Origin: Cyanomargarita calcarea GSE-NOS-MK-12-04C
GTDB taxonomy: Bacteria; Cyanobacteriota; Cyanobacteriia; Cyanobacteriales; Nostocaceae
Length of the DNA stretch: 64,000 bases
Direction of reading: 5' to 3'
NCBI GenBank assembly: GCA_019359595.1
Contig: JAHHGZ010000015.1
Span: 62,001-126,000, forward strand
The notes under the pieces were generated by a model, which did not search any database, was not told where the DNA came from, and saw nothing but the letters and a program-made list of their open reading frames with translations. Position 1 is the stretch's first letter. Every line of letters begins with the position of its first letter. Shown one piece after another: positions 18,820 to 28,491 of the stretch. The position numbers and the translations under genes are program-made.

Positions 18820-20283
18820 TTACAAACAGTTATCTATAAAATCAGCCAATTTATTATTAACAGTGAATAGAGAATTTGGATTAAGATGCATATCTGATTC
18901 CAACTCATTCTGAAAAGCGATGCTTAACTCCGAACTTTGTTTTAATGTTGTCTTACCAATACTTTTGTTTTTTCGGATCGCAAAAAGCAAGATTTTCTCT
19001 TGGTTAGTCAACTGATTTTTAGCTCTTACTAATAAATTAGATAATGTTCTTTGACAATATAATTGCAAACAATCTATCAATGAATCCTTGATAATTTCTG
19101 TATTTTTATCATCATGAATTAAATTTTCGGGGTTCGTTTTATTCCACTCTTGGATAAAATCGCTTAATAAATTCTTAGTGATTTTGGCTAGTTGACGAGC
19201 AATTTGATATTGTTTTTGTAATTCTGGATATTTACTACCCAACACAATTGCTATCTCTGTTTGTGTTAAGTTTAGCCCCAAGGACAGTTTCAATATTATT
19301 TGACCGATCTCTGGTACTCCCATGAATAACCTAGAAATAAGCAAATAAACTTCTTCTCGTTCTTCTGACTCTATTGCTATATCCCAAAGATTCGGCTTTA
19401 AATCGATGATATTTTCATATTTATCTTCCAATGGAAGAAAATTTTTAGTGCGATATTCACGCGCCAATTTGATACATATTGTTAACATTTCTTGAATTGT
19501 TTCTTCTGTTGCTAGGTTTGCATTGAAATTTAGTTGACTGCATCGCTGGTTATAACACAATGCAATTTCTTGTAACTGTTTTTGATTGGGTGCTGATAAA
19601 CTACGACCGCTGAAACCATCGGATGCTTGGTAAATTTCATCAAAACATTGACAAACTAGACAATATAAGTTGATTTGCTCTTGATTTATAGCGGCTGATT
19701 CCAAGGATTCTTTTAATTCTTTTTTACTTAAGTCTTTCAACAAACCATAGCCAGAAAATTTTGTTCTTTTTGCTTCTACGTCTTGTTGATAAATTTTGTT
19801 TTTAACTGCACGAATAATGGCTGTTTTGGCATAGCCTTCTATATTAGCTTGAGAATATTCTAAATTAAAATTTTTTAAAATTTTTATTGGCGGGTTAGCA
19901 ACAGAATTGCTGATTTGAAAATATTCTTCGATAGAATATTTATGTCGTAGAAAGATAAAGTGTTGATATAATTTTTGAGCAGTCCAAAAACAAGCTTCTT
20001 GCAAGTATGCTGATAAGTGTTTTCCAGCCATTACAGAAGAGAATGTCATTTCGGAATTATTTTCTCCTGTTCTCATTTCTTGAGTCGAGAATATTCCTTT
20101 AGCAATTTTTAAGAAATAACGTGCCCAAAAATCGGCTTGAGTTCCTAAATTTGATTCTGCTATATGCCTCATTTGACGTTCTAACTTGAGGTCAGTTTGC
20201 CAAAATAAATACTTGCTATTATTTTTATCTCCAAAGCTAAGAAAAGTTGAAAATTTTTGAATTATATCTTCACGCTTATTCAT
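18820..20283 (-). CDS. Divergent sigma-70-like protein
   Basis: 487 residues, AT-rich gene with many Lys/Asn. Weak similarity to ECF/group-3 sigma factors is visible: a helical region around ACFWTAQKLYQHF and ANIEGYAKTAIIRAVKNKIY (possible region 2) and a helix-turn-helix-like segment ILKLSLGLNLTQTEIAIVLG followed by RQLAKITKNLL (possible region 4). I recall that DUF1822/CHASE2 loci of cyanobacteria begin with such sigma-like genes. It would then link the membrane CHAT-CHASE2 protein to transcription. Whether it binds core polymerase is untested. Confidence 0.55.
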   Translation of the reverse strand: MNKREDIIQKFSTFLSFGDKNNSKYLFWQTDLKLERQMRHIAESNLGTQADFWARYFLKIAKGIFSTQEMRTGENNSEMTFSSVMAGKHLSAYLQEACFWTAQKLYQHFIFLRHKYSIEEYFQISNSVANPPIKILKNFNLEYSQANIEGYAKTAIIRAVKNKIYQQDVEAKRTKFSGYGLLKDLSKKELKESLESAAINQEQINLYCLVCQCFDEIYQASDGFSGRSLSAPNQKQLQEIALCYNQRCSQLNFNANLATEETIQEMLTICIKLAREYRTKNFLPLEDKYENIIDLKPNLWDIAIESEEREEVYLLISRLFMGVPEIGQIILKLSLGLNLTQTEIAIVLGSKYPELQKQYQIARQLAKITKNLLSDFIQEWNKTNPENLIHDDKNTEIIKDSLIDCLQLYCQRTLSNLLVRAKNQLTNQEKILLFAIRKNKSIGKTTLKQSSELSIAFQNELESDMHLNPNSLFTVNNKLADFIDNCL

Positions 20284-20788
20284 GAACCTTCCCCTTTGTC
20301 GCTACTATATTTTGAGAGAGGCTGTCCCTAAACTTAAGTTAGTAGATAAATTTACTGAAGGAATTCCAATTTTTTTGTGGAATGGGCGGGATTCTGGTCC
20401 GATATCCTAAACTGGCGGGATAATATGGATAATTTATTTCTTGGAAGTCCCTAAAATCAGCGCACGCTCCGCGCTCGCAAACACCAGACGAATGGAAAGC
20501 TTTACGAAGGCTGCTTTTCGGCTTTTGCCAGTAGTCATCACTCCTTGGAAAGACACCTACTTGCTTATGGGTGCCAGGAGCTCTCAGTTATGCAAAGAGA
20601 AATAATTTATATGTAAGTGGGGAGCAATTTTCCCCAGAACCAAAACTCCTACAGCTACGATTTCTGGCAAAAAGTGATTGAAGCGCTTATCTATCCGCTT
20701 CTTTGTGGGGGTTTAATACCCGGACAAGAAAGAGATCGCCCGTTTTGAGTTAGGGGCCCAATCCACATATATAAGCCTCCTCCTTCTT
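20284..20788. other. Intergenic region, no gene recognised
   Basis: Contains short open stretches without starts and a possible decayed coding scrap ending LIPGQERDRPF (plus strand, near 20740) that I cannot assign. Bases 20742-20790 are one copy of a dispersed repeat shared with 43352-43400. Confidence 0.4.
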
Positions 20789-20790
20789 CT
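20742..20790 (+). repeat. Dispersed repeat copy 1
   Basis: Shares about 45 bases at high identity with 43352-43400, including the exact core CCAATCCACATATATAA and a following CTTC-rich run. Confidence 0.6.
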
Positions 20791-21376
20791 AACCAACAGC
20801 AAAATAACTCGGTTCGTTCCCTGGTTTCCACTTGATATTGCAACCAATACTCGGATTCTGTTCCCCTAAAATCGGTTTACCCGTCAATATTGCATCAATT
20901 GCCGAGCGCAAATCTTTACCCGTTACTGGCTTACCATTACTTGGGCGGCTATCATCCAATTGTCCGCGATACACGAGTTTACGGGAATCGTCAAATACAA
21001 AAAAATCCGGGGTGCAAGCTGCTGTATAAACTTTCGCTACTTCCTGGCTTTCGTCGTAGCATAAAGGAAATTTAAAGTTTAATTCTGTTGCCATTGCCTT
21101 CAATGACTCTGGAGCGTCATTTGGGTATTTACTAGCATCATTGGCACTAATGGCGACAATTCCCAAATCACTTTGCCAGTAGTCACTCCCTAAAAGAGCT
21201 AATTCTTCTTGAATATGCTTTACAAATGGGCAATGTTGGCAAATAAACATTACCAATAGGGCTTTCTTCCGGGCAAATGTGGAAAGGGAAATTATTTCAT
21301 CAGATACCACGCACGGTAAGTTAAATTCCGGCGCTTGAGTACCTATGGGTAGCATTGTTGAAGCTGTTAAAACCAT
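20789..21376 (-). CDS. Redoxin / AhpC-TSA thioredoxin-like protein
   Basis: 195 residues, thioredoxin fold of the redoxin type: APEFNLPCV start, KKALLVMFICQHCPFVKHIQEEL with a CxxC (CQHC) redox motif, then GIVAISANDASKYPND and the cis-Pro region TPDFFVFD. Such proteins reduce peroxides or act as thiol oxidoreductases; no signal peptide is seen, so it is probably cytoplasmic. Full length. Neighbours (an Hlip upstream on the same strand) suggest a general stress-response setting, as inference only. Confidence 0.85.
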   Translation of the reverse strand: MVLTASTMLPIGTQAPEFNLPCVVSDEIISLSTFARKKALLVMFICQHCPFVKHIQEELALLGSDYWQSDLGIVAISANDASKYPNDAPESLKAMATELNFKFPLCYDESQEVAKVYTAACTPDFFVFDDSRKLVYRGQLDDSRPSNGKPVTGKDLRSAIDAILTGKPILGEQNPSIGCNIKWKPGNEPSYFAVG

Positions 21377-21446
21377 CTGATACAGGAGTTAGGAGTTAAG
21401 ATCATAACTTATTTTGTCCGCTCAACTCTCTTTTCCAAGGTAGCGA

Positions 21447-21605
21447 TTACAAACTTTTTAACAAACCAAAGATACCGTGTCCGGTGAACACTTCTAATGC
21501 GATTAGCGAGACAAAACCAATCATCGCTAAACGACCGTTGAGCGTTTCAGCATAAGGTGTAAATCCAGTGCGATATGCCTCCGGCACGCTAAAAGCGATC
21601 GCCAT
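21447..21605 (-). CDS. High-light-inducible protein (Hlip/Scp)
   Basis: A 52-residue protein: one membrane helix with the chlorophyll-binding signature [19 protein letters not shown], where the Glu/Asn/Arg positions ligate chlorophyll, followed by a short tail ([12 protein letters not shown]). Hlips sit in the thylakoid membrane, bind chlorophyll and carotenoid, and protect photosystem II during assembly and stress. The ATG at 21603-21605 is the only sensible start; no strong SD is seen. The length and motif fit the family. It is transcribed toward the redoxin gene, about 70 bp away. Confidence 0.9.
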   Translation of the reverse strand: MAIAFSVPEAYRTGFTPYAETLNGRLAMIGFVSLIALEVFTGHGIFGLLKSL

Positions 21606-22135
21606 TTGAAATTATTAAGTTCATGCAATGTATTTACATATACATTTTGGAGGGAACTTAGAAATTCCCATGCGATTTATACAACATTGCCAACAGTGAT
21701 GTGTTTCATCAGTTTTGAGGGGTTGATAGATCCCCGACTTCGTAAAAGTTGTCGGGGATCTGGGCAAGAGCGAAAAGGTCAAAGTTTTTCATAAAAATTC
21801 TCATACAGGCTGATTAATTATTAGAAAACCTTATTCAACAAATCGACTCACAAAGATATGCAGATTACAAAAAAACAAGCGAGCCTACTCCTAAGTATTA
21901 CTACGGTTACTAATGGAGTAAACCTGTAGGTATAAAGTTAGTCTTATTTATCTGTATTACTAGTAAATAATTTTCGGAGAAAATCAGAAAAATTATCATT
22001 TTTTTTTCTGGAATAGTCTTTGCGAAAGTTGTATTCATTGTTAAATTACAACTTTGAGCTGTTGTAATTAACCGATATACTCATGCTTGACGGACTACAA
22101 AAATCAGAGATAACTGAATAATAAATTTTTCACTT
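21606..22135. other. Intergenic region with hairpin repeat
   Basis: Divergent promoter region between the Hlip and the solute-binding gene. Apart from the hairpin at 21728-21761 and AT-rich sequence I see no gene or recognised regulatory motif. Confidence 0.5.
21728..21761. repeat. Dispersed hairpin repeat copy 1
   Basis: Perfect inverted repeat AGATCCCCGAC...GTCGGGGATCT, preceded by GGGGTTG. A near-identical copy lies at 57770-57803; a shorter relative (CCCGACTT...AAGTCGGG) lies near 45082. Confidence 0.7.
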
Positions 22136-24301
22136 ATGAAATACATAATTCTCAAAGGTCGTCCGTTGATTATAAGCTTGGCAACAGTTTTTAGTATGCT
22201 GCTGCTATCGGGTTGTACTGGTAGTTCAAATAATTCAGATACAGATAATTTTTCGGGTCTAAAAATAAAATTATTGGTAGGTAGCGCTTTGGGTCATTTT
22301 TGCGACCAAGCAGCGCAAAAATACAATACTACACAACCCAAACTGGATAACGGTACGGAATTTCGGGTCAAGTGCGAAGCTGTGGGTAGTGGTGATGTCG
22401 TTACTAAATTGGTGGAGAAAGCAACTCAATTAAAGAATGGTACATTACAAGCTGACGCAGAAGATTTTCCTACGGTTCTTTCGCTTGATGGAGATATTTA
22501 TTATAGTCAGCTAATATACCGGATGAATCAAGTATTCCCAGGAAAAAACTATATTCCGGAAATCACCGACTCATCACTTGTGGCCAATACACCGATGGTG
22601 TTTATGGCACAAGCGGATGTTGCCACTGCACTCAGAAAAGCTGCTGACCCTTATAAAGCATTGGTGACAGCAAAAACTCACCGTGATATCGACCCATCGG
22701 GACCTCCAACGGTGGTTCATTACGTCCATGCTGCACCGACTCGTTCTAATTCTGGACTGCAAACTCTAGTTGCACAGTATACGAGTGTATCCGGTAAACG
22801 TCCGGAAGAATTGACACTTGCTGATGTGCAGAAGTTTCAACCGCAAATTCAGCAAATTCAAAGCAAAATTACCCGTTATGGTGTATCGACTAATTCCTTA
22901 GCACAAGCGATGGTGAAGAATGGGTCATTTTGGGCTAGTGTTGGGTCGGTATATGAATCGAGTGTAATTGCTGCTAATTCGGGGTTGCAACCCGGACAAA
23001 CACGTTACGAGGCAGTTTATCCCAAATCGACATTTACCTCGAATATGCGGGCTATTTTGCCCAATGCACCTTGGGTGAGTGCGGATGAGAAAGCAGGGGC
23101 AGAAAAGTTTATTGCCTTTATGCGATCGCCTGATACTCAAAATATTGCCACAAATTTAGGTTTGCGTCCAGGGACTCCTGGGGTTGCTTTGGGTGCGAAG
23201 TTTACGAAAGAGTTTGGTGTTGACCCGCAGGTTAAGTATGATTCACTACGACCAGCCAAGCCGGAAGTTGTGGATGCGATGTTGAAATCTTGGCAGGAAT
23301 ATGCTAAAAAACCATCTTTGGTAGTGGTGGTTGTGGATTCTTCGGGGTCGATGTCGGGTAATAAGTTACCAGCAGTACAGACTACTCTGCAAACCTACAT
23401 CAATAATTTGGGATCGAAAGAGCAAATTGCGCTAATTGATTTTGACTCAGAAATTCGTCCACCTGTACTGGTAGATGGTACACCACAAGGTAAGGAACGC
23501 GGGTTGCAATTTGTCAGCGGACTCAAAGCTGATGGTGGAACTAGTCTTTATGATGCGACTCTGGAAGGTCGTAATTGGTTGCAAACAAATCTTCGTAAAG
23601 ATGCAATTAATGCTGTTTTAGCTGGTGGCATTTCTTTAATTGTTGGTATACGTTTTATCCAGCTTCCGAGTGTAATTATGTTACCTTTGTCGGCAGGTAT
23701 TGTAGTTGTTGGTGCGAGTTATTTAAAATCCCGTGAACCGGAATCTTTAGAATTAGATAATCCAGAATTAGAAAGAGAAATCCAAGCAGTTCGTAGCTCG
23801 GCATTAGCGTTGGTTTCGCAAGCTAATGAGTTGCGTTTGGAGACTAAGAAATTATTAACTGATTCCTTTCAAATCGACCTGTTAGCAGCAGTACAAATAA
23901 GTTGCGATCGCGCTATCGAACTCCCTGCGAAAATCGATAATTTAGCACGTACTTTGAAAAGTAATAATGCACTGCTTTCGGTTGATGAATTACAACGACA
24001 ATTGGCAGAAGTACAACAAAAACAGCGGTCGAGTTCTGGTATAGCAAAACAACACCTCAGTCAACTTGTCGAAAGTCTGAAACGCAATATTCAATTAGCA
24101 CAGGAAGGTCAAGATACCCGTTTAGCGCAAATTGTTAGTCTTTCGACTCAAATTCAAGATTTTGCTGGAGTATTACAGCAATTGCAAACTAAATTACATA
24201 CCACCGATTTAACTGATGCCGAACAAATTGCCCAGTTGCAAGCACTTAGCGATGAACTAGGTAGTCTGCGGGAAAATATGTATTTACTGGTTAGTAAATA
24301 A
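22136..24301 (+). CDS. Chimeric solute-binding/VWA lipoprotein fused to an XpaC-like C-terminus
   Basis: 721 residues. A lipoprotein signal (LLLSGC, Cys27) leads into a periplasmic solute-binding domain (~35-380) and then a von Willebrand A domain with MIDAS DSSGS at 400-404. The VWA domain is cut short: near residue 490 (KDAINAVLAGG) the text switches to two hydrophobic helices and a charged, helical, XpaC-like tail (SYLKSREPESLELDNPELERE). The usual VWA continuation (LTDGEDSG) is absent. I infer an in-frame deletion joining two neighbouring genes of a TelA/XpaC/VWA-type locus. Whether the hybrid folds or inserts correctly is doubtful. Confidence 0.75.
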   Translation: MKYIILKGRPLIISLATVFSMLLLSGCTGSSNNSDTDNFSGLKIKLLVGSALGHFCDQAAQKYNTTQPKLDNGTEFRVKCEAVGSGDVVTKLVEKATQLKNGTLQADAEDFPTVLSLDGDIYYSQLIYRMNQVFPGKNYIPEITDSSLVANTPMVFMAQADVATALRKAADPYKALVTAKTHRDIDPSGPPTVVHYVHAAPTRSNSGLQTLVAQYTSVSGKRPEELTLADVQKFQPQIQQIQSKITRYGVSTNSLAQAMVKNGSFWASVGSVYESSVIAANSGLQPGQTRYEAVYPKSTFTSNMRAILPNAPWVSADEKAGAEKFIAFMRSPDTQNIATNLGLRPGTPGVALGAKFTKEFGVDPQVKYDSLRPAKPEVVDAMLKSWQEYAKKPSLVVVVVDSSGSMSGNKLPAVQTTLQTYINNLGSKEQIALIDFDSEIRPPVLVDGTPQGKERGLQFVSGLKADGGTSLYDATLEGRNWLQTNLRKDAINAVLAGGISLIVGIRFIQLPSVIMLPLSAGIVVVGASYLKSREPESLELDNPELEREIQAVRSSALALVSQANELRLETKKLLTDSFQIDLLAAVQISCDRAIELPAKIDNLARTLKSNNALLSVDELQRQLAEVQQKQRSSSGIAKQHLSQLVESLKRNIQLAQEGQDTRLAQIVSLSTQIQDFAGVLQQLQTKLHTTDLTDAEQIAQLQALSDELGSLRENMYLLVSK

Positions 24302-24397
24302 AATGTTTTTCGCTGATTCTTTCATAAAAGTTTCGATATGGGTTGATAGATTGTTACCGGACACCATTTAATTCATTGAAACCTACCTAGTAAAACT

Positions 24398-25237
24398 ATG
24401 AATATTATTCAGAAAACAAGCGATAGACTTATAATTCATGAAAATAAAACTATTGTAAATATCTTCATGTTTGCTTTTTTGACACCTTTCTTATTCATAG
24501 GATTAATCCCATTAGTTGGTATATTAGCATCGCTTCCACGTCAGCAAAGACTTAATTGCCAACGCATTGAGCCAACCCAAGTAGATTGTCGAGTTGAAAA
24601 GTATGTAATTGGGATTAAATCGAGTGAAATAACCTCTATACAAGTAACAGCTTCTGAAGTTATCGAGCAAGAAGAATCTAACGACGACGATACATACAAG
24701 GTCTATCAAATTAAACTTTACACAAAAACTCAATCAAGTGATTTTGGGGAAACTACAACTAATGAAGCAGAAACGAGAGCAATTGCCAAACAAATAAATA
24801 CCTTTCTTGCTAATCCTCAGCAACAAACTTTTCAAGGTAGTAAAGTAGACCAATCATTGACTGAAGCTGGAGGTGAAATAATTTCATCTTTATTTTTTGC
24901 CACTTTTTGGAACGGGATTGTGGGTTGGATATTTTGGTCAATTTTATTTTCTGCATGGGTGGAAAATTGGGATTTTGATAAGACACAGCATCAGCTAAAA
25001 GTTACCCAATGGTTTTTGATTAAAAGAAAGACTAAAGAACACTCGCTGTTAGGACAAAACAGCCTAAAATTTGACGATTCAAAAACTGATTCCGATAATG
25101 ATACTTTGTATAAGCTCAATCTCATTCTTAATTTCGGAGAAACGATAATTTGGGACTTAGGTACAAATAAAAAGAAGGCTGAAGAATTGGGTAATGCAAT
25201 TGCTCAATTGTTGAGTTTGAAGCTTGAAAAAGTATAG
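24398..25237 (+). CDS. Membrane protein of unknown function
   Basis: 279 residues with an N-terminal membrane segment (~22-46, probably a hairpin) and a second hydrophobic segment (~165-187). Between them lies a polar domain, and after them a polar C-terminus. No catalytic motif recognised. The N-terminus (MNIIQKTSDRLIIHENKT) is similar to the next small ORF at 25296 (MKISQETSERLVIVEQDNS), so the locus once held at least two paralogous copies. Function unknown. Confidence 0.6.
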   Translation: MNIIQKTSDRLIIHENKTIVNIFMFAFLTPFLFIGLIPLVGILASLPRQQRLNCQRIEPTQVDCRVEKYVIGIKSSEITSIQVTASEVIEQEESNDDDTYKVYQIKLYTKTQSSDFGETTTNEAETRAIAKQINTFLANPQQQTFQGSKVDQSLTEAGGEIISSLFFATFWNGIVGWIFWSILFSAWVENWDFDKTQHQLKVTQWFLIKRKTKEHSLLGQNSLKFDDSKTDSDNDTLYKLNLILNFGETIIWDLGTNKKKAEELGNAIAQLLSLKLEKV

Positions 25238-25295
25238 TAATGACTACTAAAAGATAATTGAATCAATACACCGAAAATCTTACCTGTACTTAACT

Positions 25296-25470
25296 ATGAA
25301 AATTAGCCAAGAAACTTCCGAACGTCTTGTTATCGTCGAGCAAGATAATTCAGTATCAAGATATTTAAGTAGTTTAGGCTGGTCTATAATTTTATTGCCT
25401 TTTGCTCTAAGCTTTCTAACCATTCCCGGAATAATAATCCTAGCTGGGGTAGCTTTGATTTTGTCACTAC
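25296..25470 (+). pseudogene. N-terminal fragment of a membrane protein paralog
   Basis: About 58 codons homologous to the N-terminus of the gene at 24398, including the hydrophobic segment. The similarity ends near 25470, where the sequence changes to the middle of a solute-binding protein in another frame, and the ORF stops at 25502. A deletion remnant. Confidence 0.6.
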
Positions 25471-26041
25471 AGACCCCACCCGGTCAAATAGCGGTCAGGT
25501 GACATTAAGCTTGTGGGGACAGTCAAAAGCAAGCAATTTCAATGACCCATCCGTACAAGCATTATTTAGTCTAATCAAGAAATCAGTATATCAACCACCA
25601 CGTTCGACTGATATTCTCCTACAAGAATTTATTGCTAGAGGTTCCAACGACTCAGATGTTGCTACAGTATACGAAAGCATCGCACTTTACCGCTGGCAAC
25701 AATCGGCAACAAGTCAAGGTAAACCATACCAAATTTATTATTTAAACCCTACGGTTGAAACTACCCCAACTGCTGCTATTGTCCGTCGAGATGTGGATGA
25801 TAGTACAGCGAATGCAGCCAAAAAATTTCTTGATTTTCTTACCCAACCCGAACAACAAGCTGTATTAGTTCAATATGGTTTCCGTCCGGTCAATAATTCT
25901 GTAGATTTAAAAGCTGTACCAAATAGTCCTTGGAGTAAAAATATTCCTGGTGCCGAAGTTAAACCAACAGTTCAAACTTTACCACCACCAAACGCTGATG
26001 CTTTAGGAGAAATTCAACGTCTGTGGGAACGTGCAAATTAA
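25471..26041 (+). pseudogene. C-terminal fragment of a solute-binding protein
   Basis: From 25499 an ORF of 180 codons begins with GTG, but the same frame reads PTRSNSGQVTLSLW upstream, matching the internal APTRSNSGLQTL segment of the solute-binding protein at 22136. It then continues as a type-2 periplasmic-binding domain (AAKKFLDFLTQPEQQAVLVQYGFRPV). Signal peptide and first lobe are missing. I interpret it as the back half of a paralog joined to the preceding membrane-protein fragment by deletion. Confidence 0.65.
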
Positions 26042-26160
26042 GTTGTTAATTTTCACCAATTACAAACTCAATTTTTACTATATTGCGCTGCCGTGGTGTG
26101 GTAACTTAGCGTTATCTCAAGTAGTTTAGGATTTATGAAAGAATAGACCACAGAGACACA

Positions 26161-26958
26161 CAAAACAGGTCGTTAAGATTCGGGAGAATTTATGGCAATT
26201 TAATCGAATTCAATACTGTTGAATTTCTAAATAAACAAAATGATTTTTCTGAGTTTGGAAAATGGCAAAGGCAAGATCCAGGTTTTCCAGATACCATTTT
26301 CATTGGAATTGAACCAACACCAGGGTTAGAAATTAAAGCATGGTTTCCATTAGCTACAGAGATAACAGCACGTTTCAGAGATAGCCAAAACCATTTTAAA
26401 TTTGACCAAACTTATGTTGTTATACTAGCATGGCTACCAGAAAAAGTAATTTATGGTAAACCTCGTATTCTAGATGTATGTGTTGTTTCTGGTTTATCGG
26501 TAGCTATAGCTAGAGATAGTCACTACCACAACCCACCAGATTACCTTGTTATCGAACCAGAAGATACAACTTTGAGAACAGCTAATTTACAACAGACAAA
26601 CACCAGTGGTTATAAATTTCAAGGTTCAAGTCAAGAATTATTAGAAGCTCAAATAATTGTTAATTCATGGGGTAGTGAAGGAAAAATTTATAACCCAACT
26701 AGAGAGTATCAGCTACTTTTGCGCGAATTGTTGATATGCTATAAATATAGACTCGATACAAATTTTGCAAAAATGGATAGAATTGCACATCAAGGTATTG
26801 AGCAATTTAAGCAACGTGTTTACAATATTGAAGTATCTGGTATGAAAGTCGGTCAATGGAATAGGTTACTATCAAGTCGCAACGAAGATAACATTAGAAA
26901 ATATCTCCAAGATTATTTAGAAATCACAGAAGAGACAATTGATGAACTTCTTGATTAA
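26161..26958 (+). pseudogene. Restriction endonuclease remnant, 5' end missing
   Basis: A single open frame runs from ~26130 to 26958, but no ATG, GTG or TTG occurs before 26572. The translation contains a PD-(D/E)XK-like core, FPDTIF...LEIKAW (near 26290-26345), followed by about 200 residues of helical sequence. It converges with, and overlaps by 35 bp, the DNA methyltransferase gene on the other strand, the arrangement of a type II restriction-modification pair. The N-terminus is lost at a junction with a generic repeat (ACCACAGAGACACACA). Probably inactive. Confidence 0.65.
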
Positions 26959-28009
26959 ATCTCTTAACTCCATAATAAAAATAATCCGGGTCAATCTCAC
27001 ACGAATAAGCTTTTCGCTGTAATTTACGAGCTGCTAGGGATGCAGTAAAAAGTCCTCCAAAAGGTTCCCAAATAACATCTTTTTCATCGCTTGATGCTTC
27101 AATTAACATACTCATCAAATCGAGAGGTTTCTGATTAAAATGTAATGCTTTCCCAGACGAAATTTTAACCCTCTCTTCACCTCGTAAAGCTTGACGTTCC
27201 CAAACATTTGAAAAGCCATATGGACATTTAAATTTTGAGTGCATCTTACTCCATTCCTGCGCTGTTATTTGATTACCATCGATAGAAAAATAAGGTTTTC
27301 CCTCTGCAATACCATGCTCATTTGCATATTTTGCTAACTTCTCAAACATGGACGAAGGAGGAAAATACCATAGATGTCCTTGATTAAAATATTTTCTGGT
27401 TGCAGCATCCACAACACCACAAGCATTATTTGCACGTCGCAACGGTAATCCCGAACGTTTCCACTCATGAAGTAACCACTCTTTCAAGGTGAGTGAGTTA
27501 ATTTTGACTTCTCTTACATATTGTACGCAAACTTCTGTAACTACAGGAAACCTACGAATTTTTTCTGTATTAACATTACCTGCTATATGACCTTTCCCTT
27601 TATTCCAAATATTACAATTAACATAGCGCCAACCATGCTTTTCTAAGATAGGATGTACAGTAGCCCAACCAATTTCTGAATTCCAAAACCAAAGCGTTGT
27701 ACATGGTATTGCAGCTTTTGACCATGCTTGAATGTGGGGTTCATACCACTGAGGTAAATCGAGATGGTCTGAAGTATCTCCTTCAAAACCAAGAACACCA
27801 TAAGCACCATCGGAAACGATAACGGTCGGTTGTTCCCATTTATGATAATAGTTAAGACTATCACCTAAGTATAAGGTAACGCTGTCGTCATTCCATGTGG
27901 AAAAATTTAAGTCGGTATTTAGTATCGTAACCTTACCCCGACCGACTGTACTAGCCGCTGTACTTTTGATATTATTATAAAAACTCTGTTCTTGATTAAA
28001 TAAACTCAT
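26924..28009 (-). CDS. Site-specific DNA methyltransferase (beta-class N4/N6 type)
   Basis: 361 residues. Motif IV appears early as SDGAYG (in place of the more common DPPY), and motif I late as WEPFGGLFTAS, with a target-recognition region between them; this order is the beta class of amino-methyltransferases. It uses SAM to methylate adenine N6 or cytosine N4. Intact, starting at an ATG with no strong SD. The convergent restriction partner is truncated, so this is now a solitary modification enzyme that may be kept as residual protection or for regulation. Target sequence unknown. Confidence 0.82.
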   Translation of the reverse strand: MSLFNQEQSFYNNIKSTAASTVGRGKVTILNTDLNFSTWNDDSVTLYLGDSLNYYHKWEQPTVIVSDGAYGVLGFEGDTSDHLDLPQWYEPHIQAWSKAAIPCTTLWFWNSEIGWATVHPILEKHGWRYVNCNIWNKGKGHIAGNVNTEKIRRFPVVTEVCVQYVREVKINSLTLKEWLLHEWKRSGLPLRRANNACGVVDAATRKYFNQGHLWYFPPSSMFEKLAKYANEHGIAEGKPYFSIDGNQITAQEWSKMHSKFKCPYGFSNVWERQALRGEERVKISSGKALHFNQKPLDLMSMLIEASSDEKDVIWEPFGGLFTASLAARKLQRKAYSCEIDPDYFYYGVKRFNQEVHQLSLL

Positions 28010-28491
28010 TTACTCAATTGCTTAATAAAAACTAAGTAGATGTTAGTTTATCTTGTTTTAGGGTACTTCAATAGCTACGGACAATAAAAACAATCTGAAC
28101 CATCTCTAACTATTATTTAGTTTAAACGTCTATGGAAACGTGCTATACCGATTCCCACCGTCTTGAGGTACGGCATATTGAATTAACCGCAGTAGCCGTT
28201 GAGTCGCAAGCGACACGCTCCGCGAACGGCTTCTTGGAGGGTAGAACGCACCCTCGACGCAGATAAATTTATTTGTACCTCAAAAGATGTGGAAACGCTA
28301 TAATTAAACCCTGTCTACTTTGAAAACCGTAGTTTTATAGGTTGGGTGAAACCTAAATTACCTTAGTTATGTAACGCAATTATTAAATTTTGTAAAGTAA
28401 AACTACATCAAACCGTTTGAGTAAGAGGTACAAGCACAAGATATTATGGTGGTTCAACATAGCGTGTACAAACGCTGTTAAGAGGACAGCA
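28010..28491. other. Intergenic region with small repeat
   Basis: Divergent promoter region between the methyltransferase and thyX. It contains a palindromic cyanobacterial-type repeat around 28195-28260 (GTCGCAAGCGACACGCTCCGCGAAC) and no recognised gene. Confidence 0.45.
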
